Shown here one piece after another: positions 1-5,987 of a stretch of DNA of 11,452 nucleotides. The notes beneath the pieces are model-generated. The model was given only the letters and a program-made list of their open reading frames with translations, ran no database searches and had not been told where the DNA came from. Source of the stretch: an uncultured Actinomycetes bacterium (GTDB taxonomy: Bacteria; Actinomycetota; Actinomycetes; S36-B12); the NCBI GenBank assembly GCA_937876275.1, contig CALFIA010000054.1:1-11452 (forward strand), given 5' to 3'. Each line of letters opens with the position of its first letter. Positions within the stretch are counted from its first letter, which is position 1. Position numbers and translations under genes: made by a program.

Positions 1-513
1 TTCATGGGCTCGTCTGTCTCGTCCGAGACCACGGCCGCGGCCGTGGGCGCGGTCGGTGAACTTCGCCGCGATCCGTTCGCAATGCTTCCGTTCTGTGGTT
101 ACAACATGGCCGACTACTGGGGTCATTGGCTCAAGGTGGGCAAGCAGACCTCGGCCGACAAGCTGCCGAAGATCTACGCGGTCAACTGGTTCCGCAAGGA
201 CGACTCGGGCAGCTTCCTGTGGCCGGGTTACGGCGACAACTCGCGTGTGCTCGAGTGGATCATTCGACGACTCGAGGGAGAGGCTGAGGCGGTTGACAGC
301 CCGATCGGTCGGATGCCGGAGACCTCAGATCTCAACCTGGATGGTCTCTCCATCAGCGACGCACAGCTCGAGCAGCTCTTCGCGGTGAGCCCCGATTCCT
401 GGCTCGCCGAGTGCGATCTCACCGCCGAGTACTTCGCCAAGTTCGGCGAGCATCTGCCGACCGAGCTGAGCAGCGAGCTCGAGGCACTGCGCGGTCGACT
501 CGCAAGTGCGTAA
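1..513 (+). CDS. pckG: Phosphoenolpyruvate carboxykinase (GTP), C-terminal part
   Basis: This is the C-terminal 170 residues of GTP-dependent PEP carboxykinase, a cytosolic enzyme that interconverts oxaloacetate plus GTP with PEP plus CO2 and links the TCA cycle to gluconeogenesis. The reading frame is already open at base 1, so the 5' part lies outside the window and the internal ATG at 4 is not the start. Visible family hallmarks are the MGSSVSSETTAAA segment, the LPFCGYNMADYWGHWL segment, and the NWFRKD...FLWPGYGDNSRVLEWI block, which in this family holds the aromatic and Asn residues that contact the guanine nucleotide. The TAA stop at 511-513 is followed 16 bases later by a hairpin terminator, and the next gene is convergent. 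I see no sign of disruption in the visible part. The ATP-dependent PEPCK family is excluded because it lacks these blocks. Confidence 0.96.
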   Translation, partial: FMGSSVSSETTAAAVGAVGELRRDPFAMLPFCGYNMADYWGHWLKVGKQTSADKLPKIYAVNWFRKDDSGSFLWPGYGDNSRVLEWIIRRLEGEAEAVDSPIGRMPETSDLNLDGLSISDAQLEQLFAVSPDSWLAECDLTAEYFAKFGEHLPTELSSELEALRGRLASA

Positions 514-529
514 GCATCACGAACAGCAC

Positions 530-556
530 GAAGGGGCGGCCGATGGCCGCCCCTTC
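530..556. terminator. Bidirectional hairpin terminator between pckG and argF
   Basis: GAAGGGGCGGCC (530-541) and GGCCGCCCCTTC (545-556) are perfect reverse complements around a GAT loop, giving a 12-bp very GC-rich stem. It sits in the 60-bp gap between two convergent stop codons (513 and 574). No long T-tract follows on either strand, so termination may depend on stem strength, as is frequent in actinobacteria. Confidence 0.85.
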
Positions 557-573
557 TGCATTAGCCTCGAGTT

Positions 574-1566
574 CTATTTCGACAAGGTAGCCACCAGCAC
601 GGCCTTGATGCTGTGCATGCGGTTCTCGGCCTGCTCGAACACGATGCTCGCGGGTGACTCGAAGACCTCATCGGTGACCTCGACGCCGCCGGTAAGGCCG
701 AAGTCGGCCTCGACCTTTCGGCCGACGGCGGTGTTGGCATCGTGAAAGGCCGGCAGGCAGTGCATGAACTTCGCGTCGTCACGACCGGTGAGTGCCATGA
801 GCGCGGAGTCGACGCGATAAGGCGTCAGCAGTGCCACGCGTGATGCCCACACTTCCGCAGGCTCTCCCATCGACACCCACACATCGGTATGCACGAACTG
901 CGCGCCAGGAATGCCGATGGACGGATCGTCAGTCAGCGTGATGGTCGCGCCGCTCTCGGCTGCGCGCTCGGCGGCGAGTGCCTGCACCTCGTCACTTGGC
1001 CAGAGTTCCTTCGGTGCGACGATGCGCACGTCAGCGCCCATGATGGCGCCCATGACCAGAAGTGAGTTGCCCATGTTGCTGCGCGCATCACCGATGTAGG
1101 CGTAGGCGAGTTGACCGGGTGCTGCATGCTCGCGCATGGTCTGGAAGTCAGCAAGCATCTGCGTTGGATGCCAGTCATCAGTGAGGCCGTTGAATACGGG
1201 AACTGATGAATACTCGGCAAGCTGCTCAACGTTTGCGTGCGCAGCGCCGCGGTACTCAATGCCGTCGAACAAAGAGGAGAGCACGCGAGCGGTATCGGCC
1301 ACTGATTCCTTATGGCCAATCTGTGAAGTACTCGGGTCGAGAATGCTGACGTGACCGCCCTGATCGCGCATGGCGACCTCGAACGAGATCTTGGTTCGGG
1401 TGGAGGTCTTTTCGAAGATAAGCGCGATCTGCTTACCGACCAGGCGCTGCTTCTCGGTGCCCGCGGCTCGTGCCGACTTGAGTTCGGCAGCAAGGTCGAG
1501 CAATGACTCAAGCTCAGCGCGGGTGAAGTCAGACTCCTTGAGGAAGTCGCGTCCGTAAAGCGTCAT
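574..1566 (-). CDS. argF: Ornithine carbamoyltransferase
   Basis: The product (330 aa) is a cytosolic ornithine carbamoyltransferase, which joins carbamoyl phosphate and ornithine to form citrulline in arginine synthesis, or runs in reverse in the arginine deiminase pathway. Visible motifs are the carbamoyl-phosphate site STRTK at residues 55-59 (usually STRTR), HPTQ at 133-136, DVWVSMG at 228-234 for the ornithine side, and HCLPAFHD from 269 with the active-site Cys. The length and the FEKTSTRT, SQIGHKES and HCLPAFHDANT wording match the longer ArcB/E. coli ArgF-type subfamily rather than the shorter ArgF of many arg operons. No other arginine gene is nearby, so the anabolic or catabolic role is undecided. 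The ATG at 1566 is preferred because a TAGCGT box lies exactly 6 nt upstream and there is no Shine-Dalgarno, implying leaderless translation. Confidence 0.95.
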   Translation of the reverse strand: MTLYGRDFLKESDFTRAELESLLDLAAELKSARAAGTEKQRLVGKQIALIFEKTSTRTKISFEVAMRDQGGHVSILDPSTSQIGHKESVADTARVLSSLFDGIEYRGAAHANVEQLAEYSSVPVFNGLTDDWHPTQMLADFQTMREHAAPGQLAYAYIGDARSNMGNSLLVMGAIMGADVRIVAPKELWPSDEVQALAAERAAESGATITLTDDPSIGIPGAQFVHTDVWVSMGEPAEVWASRVALLTPYRVDSALMALTGRDDAKFMHCLPAFHDANTAVGRKVEADFGLTGGVEVTDEVFESPASIVFEQAENRMHSIKAVLVATLSK

Positions 1567-1572
1567 TGGCCA

Positions 1573-1578
1573 ACGCTA
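1573..1578 (-). promoter_or_regulatory. Leaderless -10 box of argF
   Basis: On the minus strand TAGCGT is followed by 6 nt (TGGCCA) and then the ATG, so transcription would begin at or next to the start codon. No -35 match is evident at the usual spacing. Four other genes in the window share the same spacing. Confidence 0.6.
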
Positions 1579-1704
1579 CCGCCCGTAGGCGCGAGCCTCC
1601 GAATCCAGGTGGCCGACCTGCACGTGAATGCGTGACCTCATCAGGCGACGCGCGGGTTCCTTTCTCGACCAGGATAGAGGCGGCCCGCTCGGGGAACGCG
1701 TTCA

Positions 1705-1711
1705 AGAAGGG
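1705..1711 (+). promoter_or_regulatory. Ribosome binding site choosing the hemerythrin-gene start
   Basis: AGAAGGG ends 7 nt before the ATG at 1719. The ATG at 1713 is only 1 nt away from the motif, which is too close, so 1719 is the better start although the frame is open back to 1566. Confidence 0.6.
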
Positions 1712-1718
1712 CATGCTG

Positions 1719-2369
1719 ATGACCGGCATACGACTCCTGGATCCGCCGCATAAGGGGATTCGTCACCTACTCGGCCAGTTCAGCTTGGTTGCAGGCCGAA
1801 CCGACTTCACCGACATGGTCGAACTCGCTGAGCTTCGTGACCAGGCGCATCGAGTGCTGACCTTGCTCGAGGAGCACGCCCGCAATGAGGATGACGTCAT
1901 CTTTCCCATGCTGGAAGCAAAGGTCCCAGGTTCCACGTCTGCTCTTCACGACGACCATTCGTTGCTCGATGCCTCTCTTGAGTCGATTGTGTCTCGGCTC
2001 GATGCGATGGACGGCACTTCGTCGCGTGAGGATGCGCACGCGCTGTATCTCGATGTCACCGAATTCCAGGCGAAGTACCTGCTGCATCTGGTGCGCGAGG
2101 AGCGCGATTTCGAGCCGCAATTGTGGCCGCACTACACCGACGACGAACTTCGTGCCGGCGAGGCAGTCATTGCGCAGACGATGAGCCCTGAATTACTCAT
2201 GGCATGGTTCACGGTGTGCGCTCCGGCGCGCACGATCACCGAGAACCGCGAGGTGCTGACGAACGTGAAATGCGTACTTCCCCCGGAGGTATACGCAGGC
2301 ATCATCGAAACGCTGCGTCCTGAATTTCCCGCAGGTCGGCTCGAGACGATTCTCGAGGGCGTGGAGTAA
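1719..2369 (+). CDS. Hemerythrin HHE domain protein
   Basis: The 216-aa product has a hemerythrin-like four-helix bundle in its first ~140 residues. Candidate diiron ligands are well placed: His11 (in PPHKGIRH), His53 and Glu57 (HARNE), His77/His80 (HDDH), and His123 and Glu127 (HLVRE). Such proteins bind a non-heme diiron centre and are linked to oxygen, nitric oxide or iron sensing and storage; the exact role here cannot be read from sequence. Residues ~140-216 form a C-terminal helical extension without a motif I recognise. There is no signal peptide or membrane segment, so it is cytosolic. The start at 1719 is chosen for its Shine-Dalgarno; the longer frame would add 51 residues of low-quality Arg/Pro-rich sequence. 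It converges on a whiB-like gene, the stops being separated by one base. Confidence 0.88.
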   Translation: MTGIRLLDPPHKGIRHLLGQFSLVAGRTDFTDMVELAELRDQAHRVLTLLEEHARNEDDVIFPMLEAKVPGSTSALHDDHSLLDASLESIVSRLDAMDGTSSREDAHALYLDVTEFQAKYLLHLVREERDFEPQLWPHYTDDELRAGEAVIAQTMSPELLMAWFTVCAPARTITENREVLTNVKCVLPPEVYAGIIETLRPEFPAGRLETILEGVE

Positions 2370-2370
2370 T

Positions 2371-2742
2371 TCAGGAGAGGCCGAGGGATCGAGGGCTCAC
2401 GGCAAGGGCGATGTCGCGCTCGGCTACTCGCAAGCCGTCACCCTTGGCGCGCGGGTAGTTACGCGAATCCAATCGAGAGTAAATGCGCTCGCGCTCTTCC
2501 TCCGAGAGGCCTCCCCACACTCCGTACGGCTCACGGGCACGCACTGCGTAGTCAGCGCAATCAAGTCGCACCGAGCACGCAGCGCACACCTGCTTGGCCG
2601 TTCGGTCACGCCTCACTCGTGCGGAGCCGCGCTCATTTTGCGGATGAAAGAAGATCAATGGATCGACATGGCGACACGAACCTCGCTCCTGCCAGAACCA
2701 CTGTTCATCCACCGGTACTTGGGCCAAGGGCTGCTGCGGCAT
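2371..2742 (-). CDS. WhiB-family [4Fe-4S] transcriptional regulator
   Basis: The 123-aa product carries the WhiB signature: Cys23, Cys53, Cys56 and Cys62 (C-x29-C-x2-C-x5-C), which bind a redox- and NO-sensitive [4Fe-4S] cluster, and the GVWGG turn at 74-78 that contacts the primary sigma factor in the family. The FFHPQNERG and REPYGVWGGLSEEERE wording resembles the WhiB2/WhmD/WhiD and WhiB3 branches more than WhiB1, but I do not assign the subfamily. An ATG at 2784 would add 14 residues; I prefer the ATG at 2742 because a near-perfect AGAAGGAG lies 8 nt upstream of it. The basic C-terminal tail after the turn is expected for DNA contact. Thioredoxin lies upstream on the same strand, 142 bp away, and hemerythrin is convergent. 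Confidence 0.95.
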   Translation of the reverse strand: MPQQPLAQVPVDEQWFWQERGSCRHVDPLIFFHPQNERGSARVRRDRTAKQVCAACSVRLDCADYAVRAREPYGVWGGLSEEERERIYSRLDSRNYPRAKGDGLRVAERDIALAVSPRSLGLS

Positions 2743-2750
2743 GGTCCCCA

Positions 2751-2758
2751 CTCCTTCT
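2751..2758 (-). promoter_or_regulatory. Strong ribosome binding site of the whiB-like gene
   Basis: AGAAGGAG on the minus strand with an 8-nt spacer (TGGGGACC) to the ATG at 2742. This decides the start over the upstream in-frame ATG at 2784, which has no Shine-Dalgarno. Confidence 0.75.
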
Positions 2759-2785
2759 GCCGTGTGAGTTGTGCGTTCACTCATG

Positions 2786-2791
2786 ACGGTA
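2786..2791 (-). promoter_or_regulatory. Possible -10 box of the whiB-like gene
   Basis: TACCGT on the minus strand fits TANNNT and would place the transcription start near 2779, giving a leader of about 37 nt that contains the Shine-Dalgarno. No -35 match is clear, so this is tentative. Confidence 0.35.
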
Positions 2792-2806
2792 AGGCCAGGG
2801 GAAACC

Positions 2807-2851
2807 TCATTCGGCGGAATGACCGTCCTGACCTCGGGCTAATGACCGAGG
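2807..2851 (-). terminator. Two hairpins between trxA and the whiB-like gene
   Basis: CCTCGG (2832-2837) pairs with CCGAGG (2846-2851) across an 8-nt loop, and TCATTC (2807-2812) pairs with GAATGA (2817-2822) across GGCG. Both lie after the trxA stop and before the whiB-like gene's likely promoter. Neither has a T-tract; they could end trxA transcription or regulate whiB. The rest of the 2743-2884 gap holds nothing else I recognise. Confidence 0.4.
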
Positions 2852-2884
2852 GGCGTGGGCGACAGCTAGCGAGCGCCAGGTCAG

Positions 2885-3262
2885 CTACTCAGCTGGCACG
2901 CCGTCGCCCTGGGCGGCGATCTGCGCCCTGACGTCATCCATGTCGACCTCGCGCACCTTCGCTACGAGGTCAGCGAGCTGCGCTTCGGGGAGCGCGCCGG
3001 GGTTTGCATAGAGAACGACACCCTCGCGAATGGCCATCAGCGTGGGGATCGAGGTGATGTTGAAGGCGCCGGCAAGCTGCTGCTCTGCTTCGGTGTCGAC
3101 CTTGGCGAAGACGATGTCGGGATTGGCCTCGGAGACCTTCTCGTAGGTCGGTGCGAATTGCCGGCATGGCCCGCACCAGGCGGCCCAGAAGTCGATGAGC
3201 ACGATCGGGTTTCCGCTGACCGTGTCGTTGAAGGTTGCCTCGGTGATGTCTGTGGTGGCCAT
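2885..3262 (-). CDS. trxA: Thioredoxin
   Basis: The product is a 125-aa cytosolic thioredoxin that reduces disulfides in client proteins and is itself recharged by thioredoxin reductase. The active site WCGPC is at 29-33, preceded by IDFWAAW, and the cis-proline segment is TSIPT. The single-domain fold ends near residue 105; the last ~20 residues (to GDGVPAE) are an extra tail beyond the ~105-110 aa of typical TrxA. The ATG at 3262 is supported by TAGTCT exactly 6 nt upstream and the absence of a Shine-Dalgarno, suggesting a leaderless mRNA. It is divergent from the DUF3039 gene, with 56 bp between start codons, and is the next gene upstream of the whiB-like gene on the same strand. No trxB is in view. 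Confidence 0.96.
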   Translation of the reverse strand: MATTDITEATFNDTVSGNPIVLIDFWAAWCGPCRQFAPTYEKVSEANPDIVFAKVDTEAEQQLAGAFNITSIPTLMAIREGVVLYANPGALPEAQLADLVAKVREVDMDDVRAQIAAQGDGVPAE

Positions 3263-3268
3263 GGATCA

Positions 3269-3274
3269 AGACTA
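3269..3274 (-). promoter_or_regulatory. Leaderless -10 box of trxA
   Basis: TAGTCT on the minus strand, then TGATCC (6 nt), then ATG. It faces the DUF3039 -10 box, the two hexamers being 32 bp apart, so the polymerase sites probably overlap. Confidence 0.7.
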
Positions 3275-3306
3275 GGGACGGCCAGCCAGGGTCGCCGCGC
3301 CGGATC

Positions 3307-3312
3307 TAGAAT
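3307..3312 (+). promoter_or_regulatory. Leaderless -10 box of the DUF3039 gene
   Basis: TAGAAT, 5 of 6 matches to TATAAT, then TTACCT (6 nt), then ATG at 3319. There is no Shine-Dalgarno. Confidence 0.75.
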
Positions 3313-3318
3313 TACCTT

Positions 3319-3606
3319 ATGGCTGATCACGTGATGTCGACCCCGCTGGATGCCCCGTCGATTGAGGGCAGCACCCTGCTCGAGGAGCGAACTGAGTTCA
3401 GCATCGATGAGGGCGACCACGAGCGCTTCGCCCACTATGTCGAGAAGGCCAAGATCATGGAGAGCGCTGTCACCGGCATTCCGGTGAAGGCTCTCTGTGG
3501 CAAGACTTGGGTTCCGAACCGCGACCCCTCTCGCTTCCCGATTTGCCCGGAGTGCCAGGAGATCCATGCCGGTCTGCCGCGAGGCGGCGGCGACAAGGAC
3601 TCCTGA
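3319..3606 (+). CDS. DUF3039 family protein, possible metal-binding
   Basis: This 95-aa protein matches the DUF3039 family, small proteins of unknown function conserved in actinobacteria. The recognisable core runs from GDHERFAHYV (32-41) through SAVTGIPVKALCGKTWVP (49-66) to FPICPEC (73-79). Cys60, Cys76 and Cys79, the last two as CPEC, with His34 or His39 as a possible fourth ligand, suggest a small zinc or other metal site; this is inference. There is no signal peptide or transmembrane segment. The start is fixed by the TAGAAT box 6 nt before the ATG. It is divergent from trxA and followed after about 11 nt by the MFS gene, so the two are likely co-transcribed. Confidence 0.9.
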   Translation: MADHVMSTPLDAPSIEGSTLLEERTEFSIDEGDHERFAHYVEKAKIMESAVTGIPVKALCGKTWVPNRDPSRFPICPECQEIHAGLPRGGGDKDS

Positions 3607-3617
3607 TCGACAATTCG

Positions 3618-4982
3618 GTGCCGGAGGTCGATGCGGCGCCACATTCGGTTTGGCACGGTGACCTCGCGCCGATCACGATCGGCGTCGTTGTCCTCATCAC
3701 TCTCAATGCGTTCGAGGCCATCGGTTCCAGCACTGCAATGCCGGTGGTGGCGCGCGAACTCGGAGTGCTGCCTGACTACACCTGGGCTTTCAATGCCTAC
3801 ACGGTTGCTTCTCTGTTTGCAATGGTGGTCGCCGGACTGTGGGGTGACGCGCGTGGGCCGCGTGGCCCGCTACTGGCGGGCATTGCCTGCTTCTTCTTCG
3901 GTTCAGTGACCTCCGGTGCGGCTGACGGCCTTCCGCTCCTCATCATCGGTCGAGGATTGCAGGGGATGGGTGGCGGAGCCTCGATCGTGGCTGCATATCT
4001 CCTGATTGCGCGCGCTTATCCAGAGAGCCTGCGCCCGAAGGCATTCTCGGTGCTCTCGGCTGCATGGATCGTGCCGTCGATCGTTGGCCCGTTCATTGCC
4101 GGATGGCTTGCAGATTCGATGAGCTGGCGATACGTCTTCTGGGTGGTGCCGATTCTCATCATTCCCGTGGCGTTGCTGCTCATCCCACGGGTTGGCCCGT
4201 ATCAAGGCGGTGAATCGCATCCGAAGTGGCGATCGCGTCTACTCGCGGGAGTGGTCGCCACCATCGGACTCTTCCTCCTGCAGGACGGTGCCTTGCGACT
4301 GTCAGCCTTCGGCTACACCGAAGCAGTTCTTGGTGTCGCAGTTCTGCTGCTCGCAGTGCGCAAGGTGCTACCTGCTGGTGCACTCGTGCTTCGCCGTGGC
4401 CTGCCGTCGAGCGTCATGATGCGTGCGTTCTTCGCGGCCGCGTACTTCTCGGCGGAAGTGTTCATTCCGCTCGCGCTAGTGCAGATCAGAGGTCTCAGCA
4501 CCACTATGGCCGGCCTGACGATTGCTGTCTCGGCCGTGGCGTGGGCAGGAGGTTCCTACCTTCAGTCTCGACTGTCTGCCTCTGACGATCGCTCGAACAC
4601 GGTTCGTCTGGGTGCCGTGATTCTTGCGATATCCATCGCGACGGTGCCGTTGTCACTTCTCGCTTCGTGGCCAGCGTGGATTGCGGGAGTTTCCTGGGTG
4701 TTTGCCTCAGCCGGCATGGGCCTGGCCGTGCCGTCGATCTCCGTGCAGGTCTTCCGACTCTCGCCCGAACAGGACCAAGGGGTGAATTCCGCGGCAATTC
4801 AAATTGTCGATGCCGTGGGGTTCTCGGTGGCGGTTGCAGTTCTCGGAATCGGGTATGCCACGGCGGTCGCACACGGTGGCGCGACCGCGGGCACCTTCAC
4901 CGGTCTGTGGCTCGCCTCGGCGGCCGTGGCGGTCGTCGCGGTCCTCCTGGCTGGGCGTATGCGCCCCGGCATTCCTCGCTAG
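3618..4982 (+). CDS. MFS transporter, 14-TM DHA2-like
   Basis: This is an integral membrane secondary transporter of the major facilitator superfamily, about 454 aa with about 14 predicted hydrophobic spans, fitting the DHA2 drug:H+ antiporter type. Numbered from the GTG, motif A appears as GDARGPRGPL (~76-85), motif B as RGLQGMGGGA (~112-121), and the antiporter-like segment VPSIVGPFIAGWLAD (~152-166) is followed by SWRYVFWVVP. The substrate is unknown; export of drugs or metabolites is typical. The start is uncertain: the frame is open from an ATG at 3507 inside the DUF3039 gene, but that stretch is an Arg/Pro-rich out-of-frame reading. GTG 3618 is the first sensible start. The nearest Shine-Dalgarno-like AAGGA (3595-3599) is 18 nt away, so translational coupling to the DUF3039 gene is possible. 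Confidence 0.87.
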   Translation: MPEVDAAPHSVWHGDLAPITIGVVVLITLNAFEAIGSSTAMPVVARELGVLPDYTWAFNAYTVASLFAMVVAGLWGDARGPRGPLLAGIACFFFGSVTSGAADGLPLLIIGRGLQGMGGGASIVAAYLLIARAYPESLRPKAFSVLSAAWIVPSIVGPFIAGWLADSMSWRYVFWVVPILIIPVALLLIPRVGPYQGGESHPKWRSRLLAGVVATIGLFLLQDGALRLSAFGYTEAVLGVAVLLLAVRKVLPAGALVLRRGLPSSVMMRAFFAAAYFSAEVFIPLALVQIRGLSTTMAGLTIAVSAVAWAGGSYLQSRLSASDDRSNTVRLGAVILAISIATVPLSLLASWPAWIAGVSWVFASAGMGLAVPSISVQVFRLSPEQDQGVNSAAIQIVDAVGFSVAVAVLGIGYATAVAHGGATAGTFTGLWLASAAVAVVAVLLAGRMRPGIPR

Positions 4983-4994
4983 GTGGGGGGAGAA

Positions 4995-5014
4995 GGGCAT
5001 CTGAGAGGATGCCC
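4995..5014 (+). terminator. Hairpin between the MFS gene and the ABC binding-protein gene
   Basis: GGGCATC (4995-5001) and GATGCCC (5008-5014) form a 7-bp stem with a TGAGAG loop, 12 nt after the MFS stop. A second small dyad TGGAA-GAT-TTCCA follows at 5016-5028. There is no T-tract. It could be a weak terminator for the MFS unit or a leader structure of the binding-protein mRNA. Confidence 0.45.
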
Positions 5015-5031
5015 ATGGAAGATTTCCACCG

Positions 5032-5037
5032 AAGGAG
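5032..5037 (+). promoter_or_regulatory. Ribosome binding site of the ABC binding-protein gene
   Basis: AAGGAG, 4 nt before the ATG at 5042. It selects this ATG, which also opens a perfect lipoprotein signal peptide, over upstream in-frame starts at 4667 and 5015. Confidence 0.75.
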
Positions 5038-5041
5038 AGTC

Positions 5042-5950
5042 ATGTCGCGTCGTCTGCTTGTACCCGTCCTGGCCATCGCCGCCTCGAGCCTGCTGCTCGC
5101 CGCCTGTGGTCAGTCATCTACCTCGTCGACAGCGTCCACTGCGGCTGCTTCGACCTCTGCCTCCGCAGCCGCGACCGATGAGTGCGCGCCCGCGAACCTG
5201 ACCACGGTCACCGGCGGTCAGCTCACTATCGGCACTGACTCACCGGCCTACCCGCCGTACTTCGTCACCGATGACACCACCAAGGAGAACGGTGACCCGG
5301 CTAGCGGCCAGGGCTTCGAGTCGGCTGTCGCCTACGCCGTTGCTGACGGCCTCGGCTTCACCAAGGATCAGGTGAAGTGGGAGGTCGTGCCGTTCAACTC
5401 CTCTTACGCACCTGGCGACAAGAACTTCGACTTCGACATCAACCAGATCTCGATCACGCCCGAGCGCCAGAAGGTCGTCGACTTCTCCGACGGCTACTAC
5501 GACGTGAACCAGGCGGTTGTCGCACTTGCTGACTCGCCGATCGCCAACGCCACCACGCTCGCCGAGCTCCAGAAGGCGAACCTTGGTGCTCAGGTGGGAA
5601 CCACCTCGGCGAAGTTCATTGACGACGTCATCAAGCCCACCAATCAGGCACAGATCTTCAACGACACCAATGATGCCAAGAGTGCAATGCAGGCCGGCCA
5701 GATCGACGGCCTGGTTGTCGACCTGCCGACCGCCTACTACATCACTGCAGTCGAGATCGAGAACAGCAAGATTGTCGGCCAGTTCGCTGCACAGGCAGGC
5801 TCGGAGCAGTTCGGCATGCTGTTCGCCAAGGGCAACCCGCTAGTCACGTGCGTGAACAAGGTCCTCGCCGATCTCAAGGCCTCCGGCGAGCTTCAGAAGA
5901 TCCAGGACCAGTGGCTCGCAGGCGAGTCCGCTCCGTACATCAAGCAGTAA
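5042..5950 (+). CDS. Amino-acid ABC transporter substrate-binding lipoprotein (family 3)
   Basis: This 302-aa extracytoplasmic receptor captures a small polar solute, probably an amino acid, and delivers it to the permease encoded next. A lipoprotein signal peptide ends in LAAC with the lipidated Cys22, so it is anchored to the outer face of the membrane. Residues 23-47 are a Ser/Thr/Ala-rich linker. The family-3 fold starts near ECAPANL (from 47) and LTIGTDSPAYPPY, and includes GQGFESAVAYAVADGLGF and the ISITPERQKVVDFS block, whose TPER region holds the Arg that usually binds the ligand carboxylate. Cys48 and Cys270 bracket the domain and may form a disulfide (inference). A hairpin and a separate promoter-like box separate it from the permease, consistent with higher expression of the binding protein. 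Confidence 0.93.
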   Translation: MSRRLLVPVLAIAASSLLLAACGQSSTSSTASTAAASTSASAAATDECAPANLTTVTGGQLTIGTDSPAYPPYFVTDDTTKENGDPASGQGFESAVAYAVADGLGFTKDQVKWEVVPFNSSYAPGDKNFDFDINQISITPERQKVVDFSDGYYDVNQAVVALADSPIANATTLAELQKANLGAQVGTTSAKFIDDVIKPTNQAQIFNDTNDAKSAMQAGQIDGLVVDLPTAYYITAVEIENSKIVGQFAAQAGSEQFGMLFAKGNPLVTCVNKVLADLKASGELQKIQDQWLAGESAPYIKQ

Positions 5951-5960
5951 CACCAACGCA

Positions 5961-5986
5961 GGCGAAGGCTCTCGGTAGTCTTCGCC
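5961..5986 (+). terminator. Hairpin between binding-protein and permease genes
   Basis: GGCGAAG (5961-5967) pairs with CTTCGCC (5980-5986) across a 12-nt loop, starting 10 nt after the binding-protein stop. It may act as an attenuator or as a 3'-end stabiliser that keeps binding-protein mRNA in excess. Its 3' arm overlaps the presumed -10 box of the permease gene. Confidence 0.5.
5976..5981 (+). promoter_or_regulatory. Leaderless -10 box of the ABC permease gene
   Basis: TAGTCT (identical to the trxA box), then TCGCCC (6 nt), then GTG at 5988. There is no Shine-Dalgarno in front of this GTG, so an internal leaderless promoter is the best explanation of the start. Confidence 0.65.
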
Positions 5987-5987
5987 C

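Noticed and set aside
1566..1718. N-terminal extension of the hemerythrin protein from ATG 1566
   Set aside because: It would begin on the base where argF starts, has no ribosome site, and reads as Arg/Pro-rich filler. The ATG at 1719 has a good Shine-Dalgarno and directly precedes the domain.
1567..1718. ArgR operator (ARG box) upstream of argF
   Set aside because: Only a 5-bp dyad (CAGGT-GGCCG-ACCTG, 1606-1620) was found; it does not resemble known AT-rich ARG boxes.
2340..2357. CTCGAGA-CGAT-TCTCGAG hairpin at the end of the hemerythrin gene
   Set aside because: A 7-bp stem inside coding sequence built from common CTCGAG words, without a T-tract; not strong enough to call a terminator.
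3037..3642. Minus-strand open frame of 201 codons across trxA, the divergent promoter region and the DUF3039 gene
   Set aside because: It crosses two well-supported genes and their promoters and has Arg/Ser/Pro-rich shadow composition.
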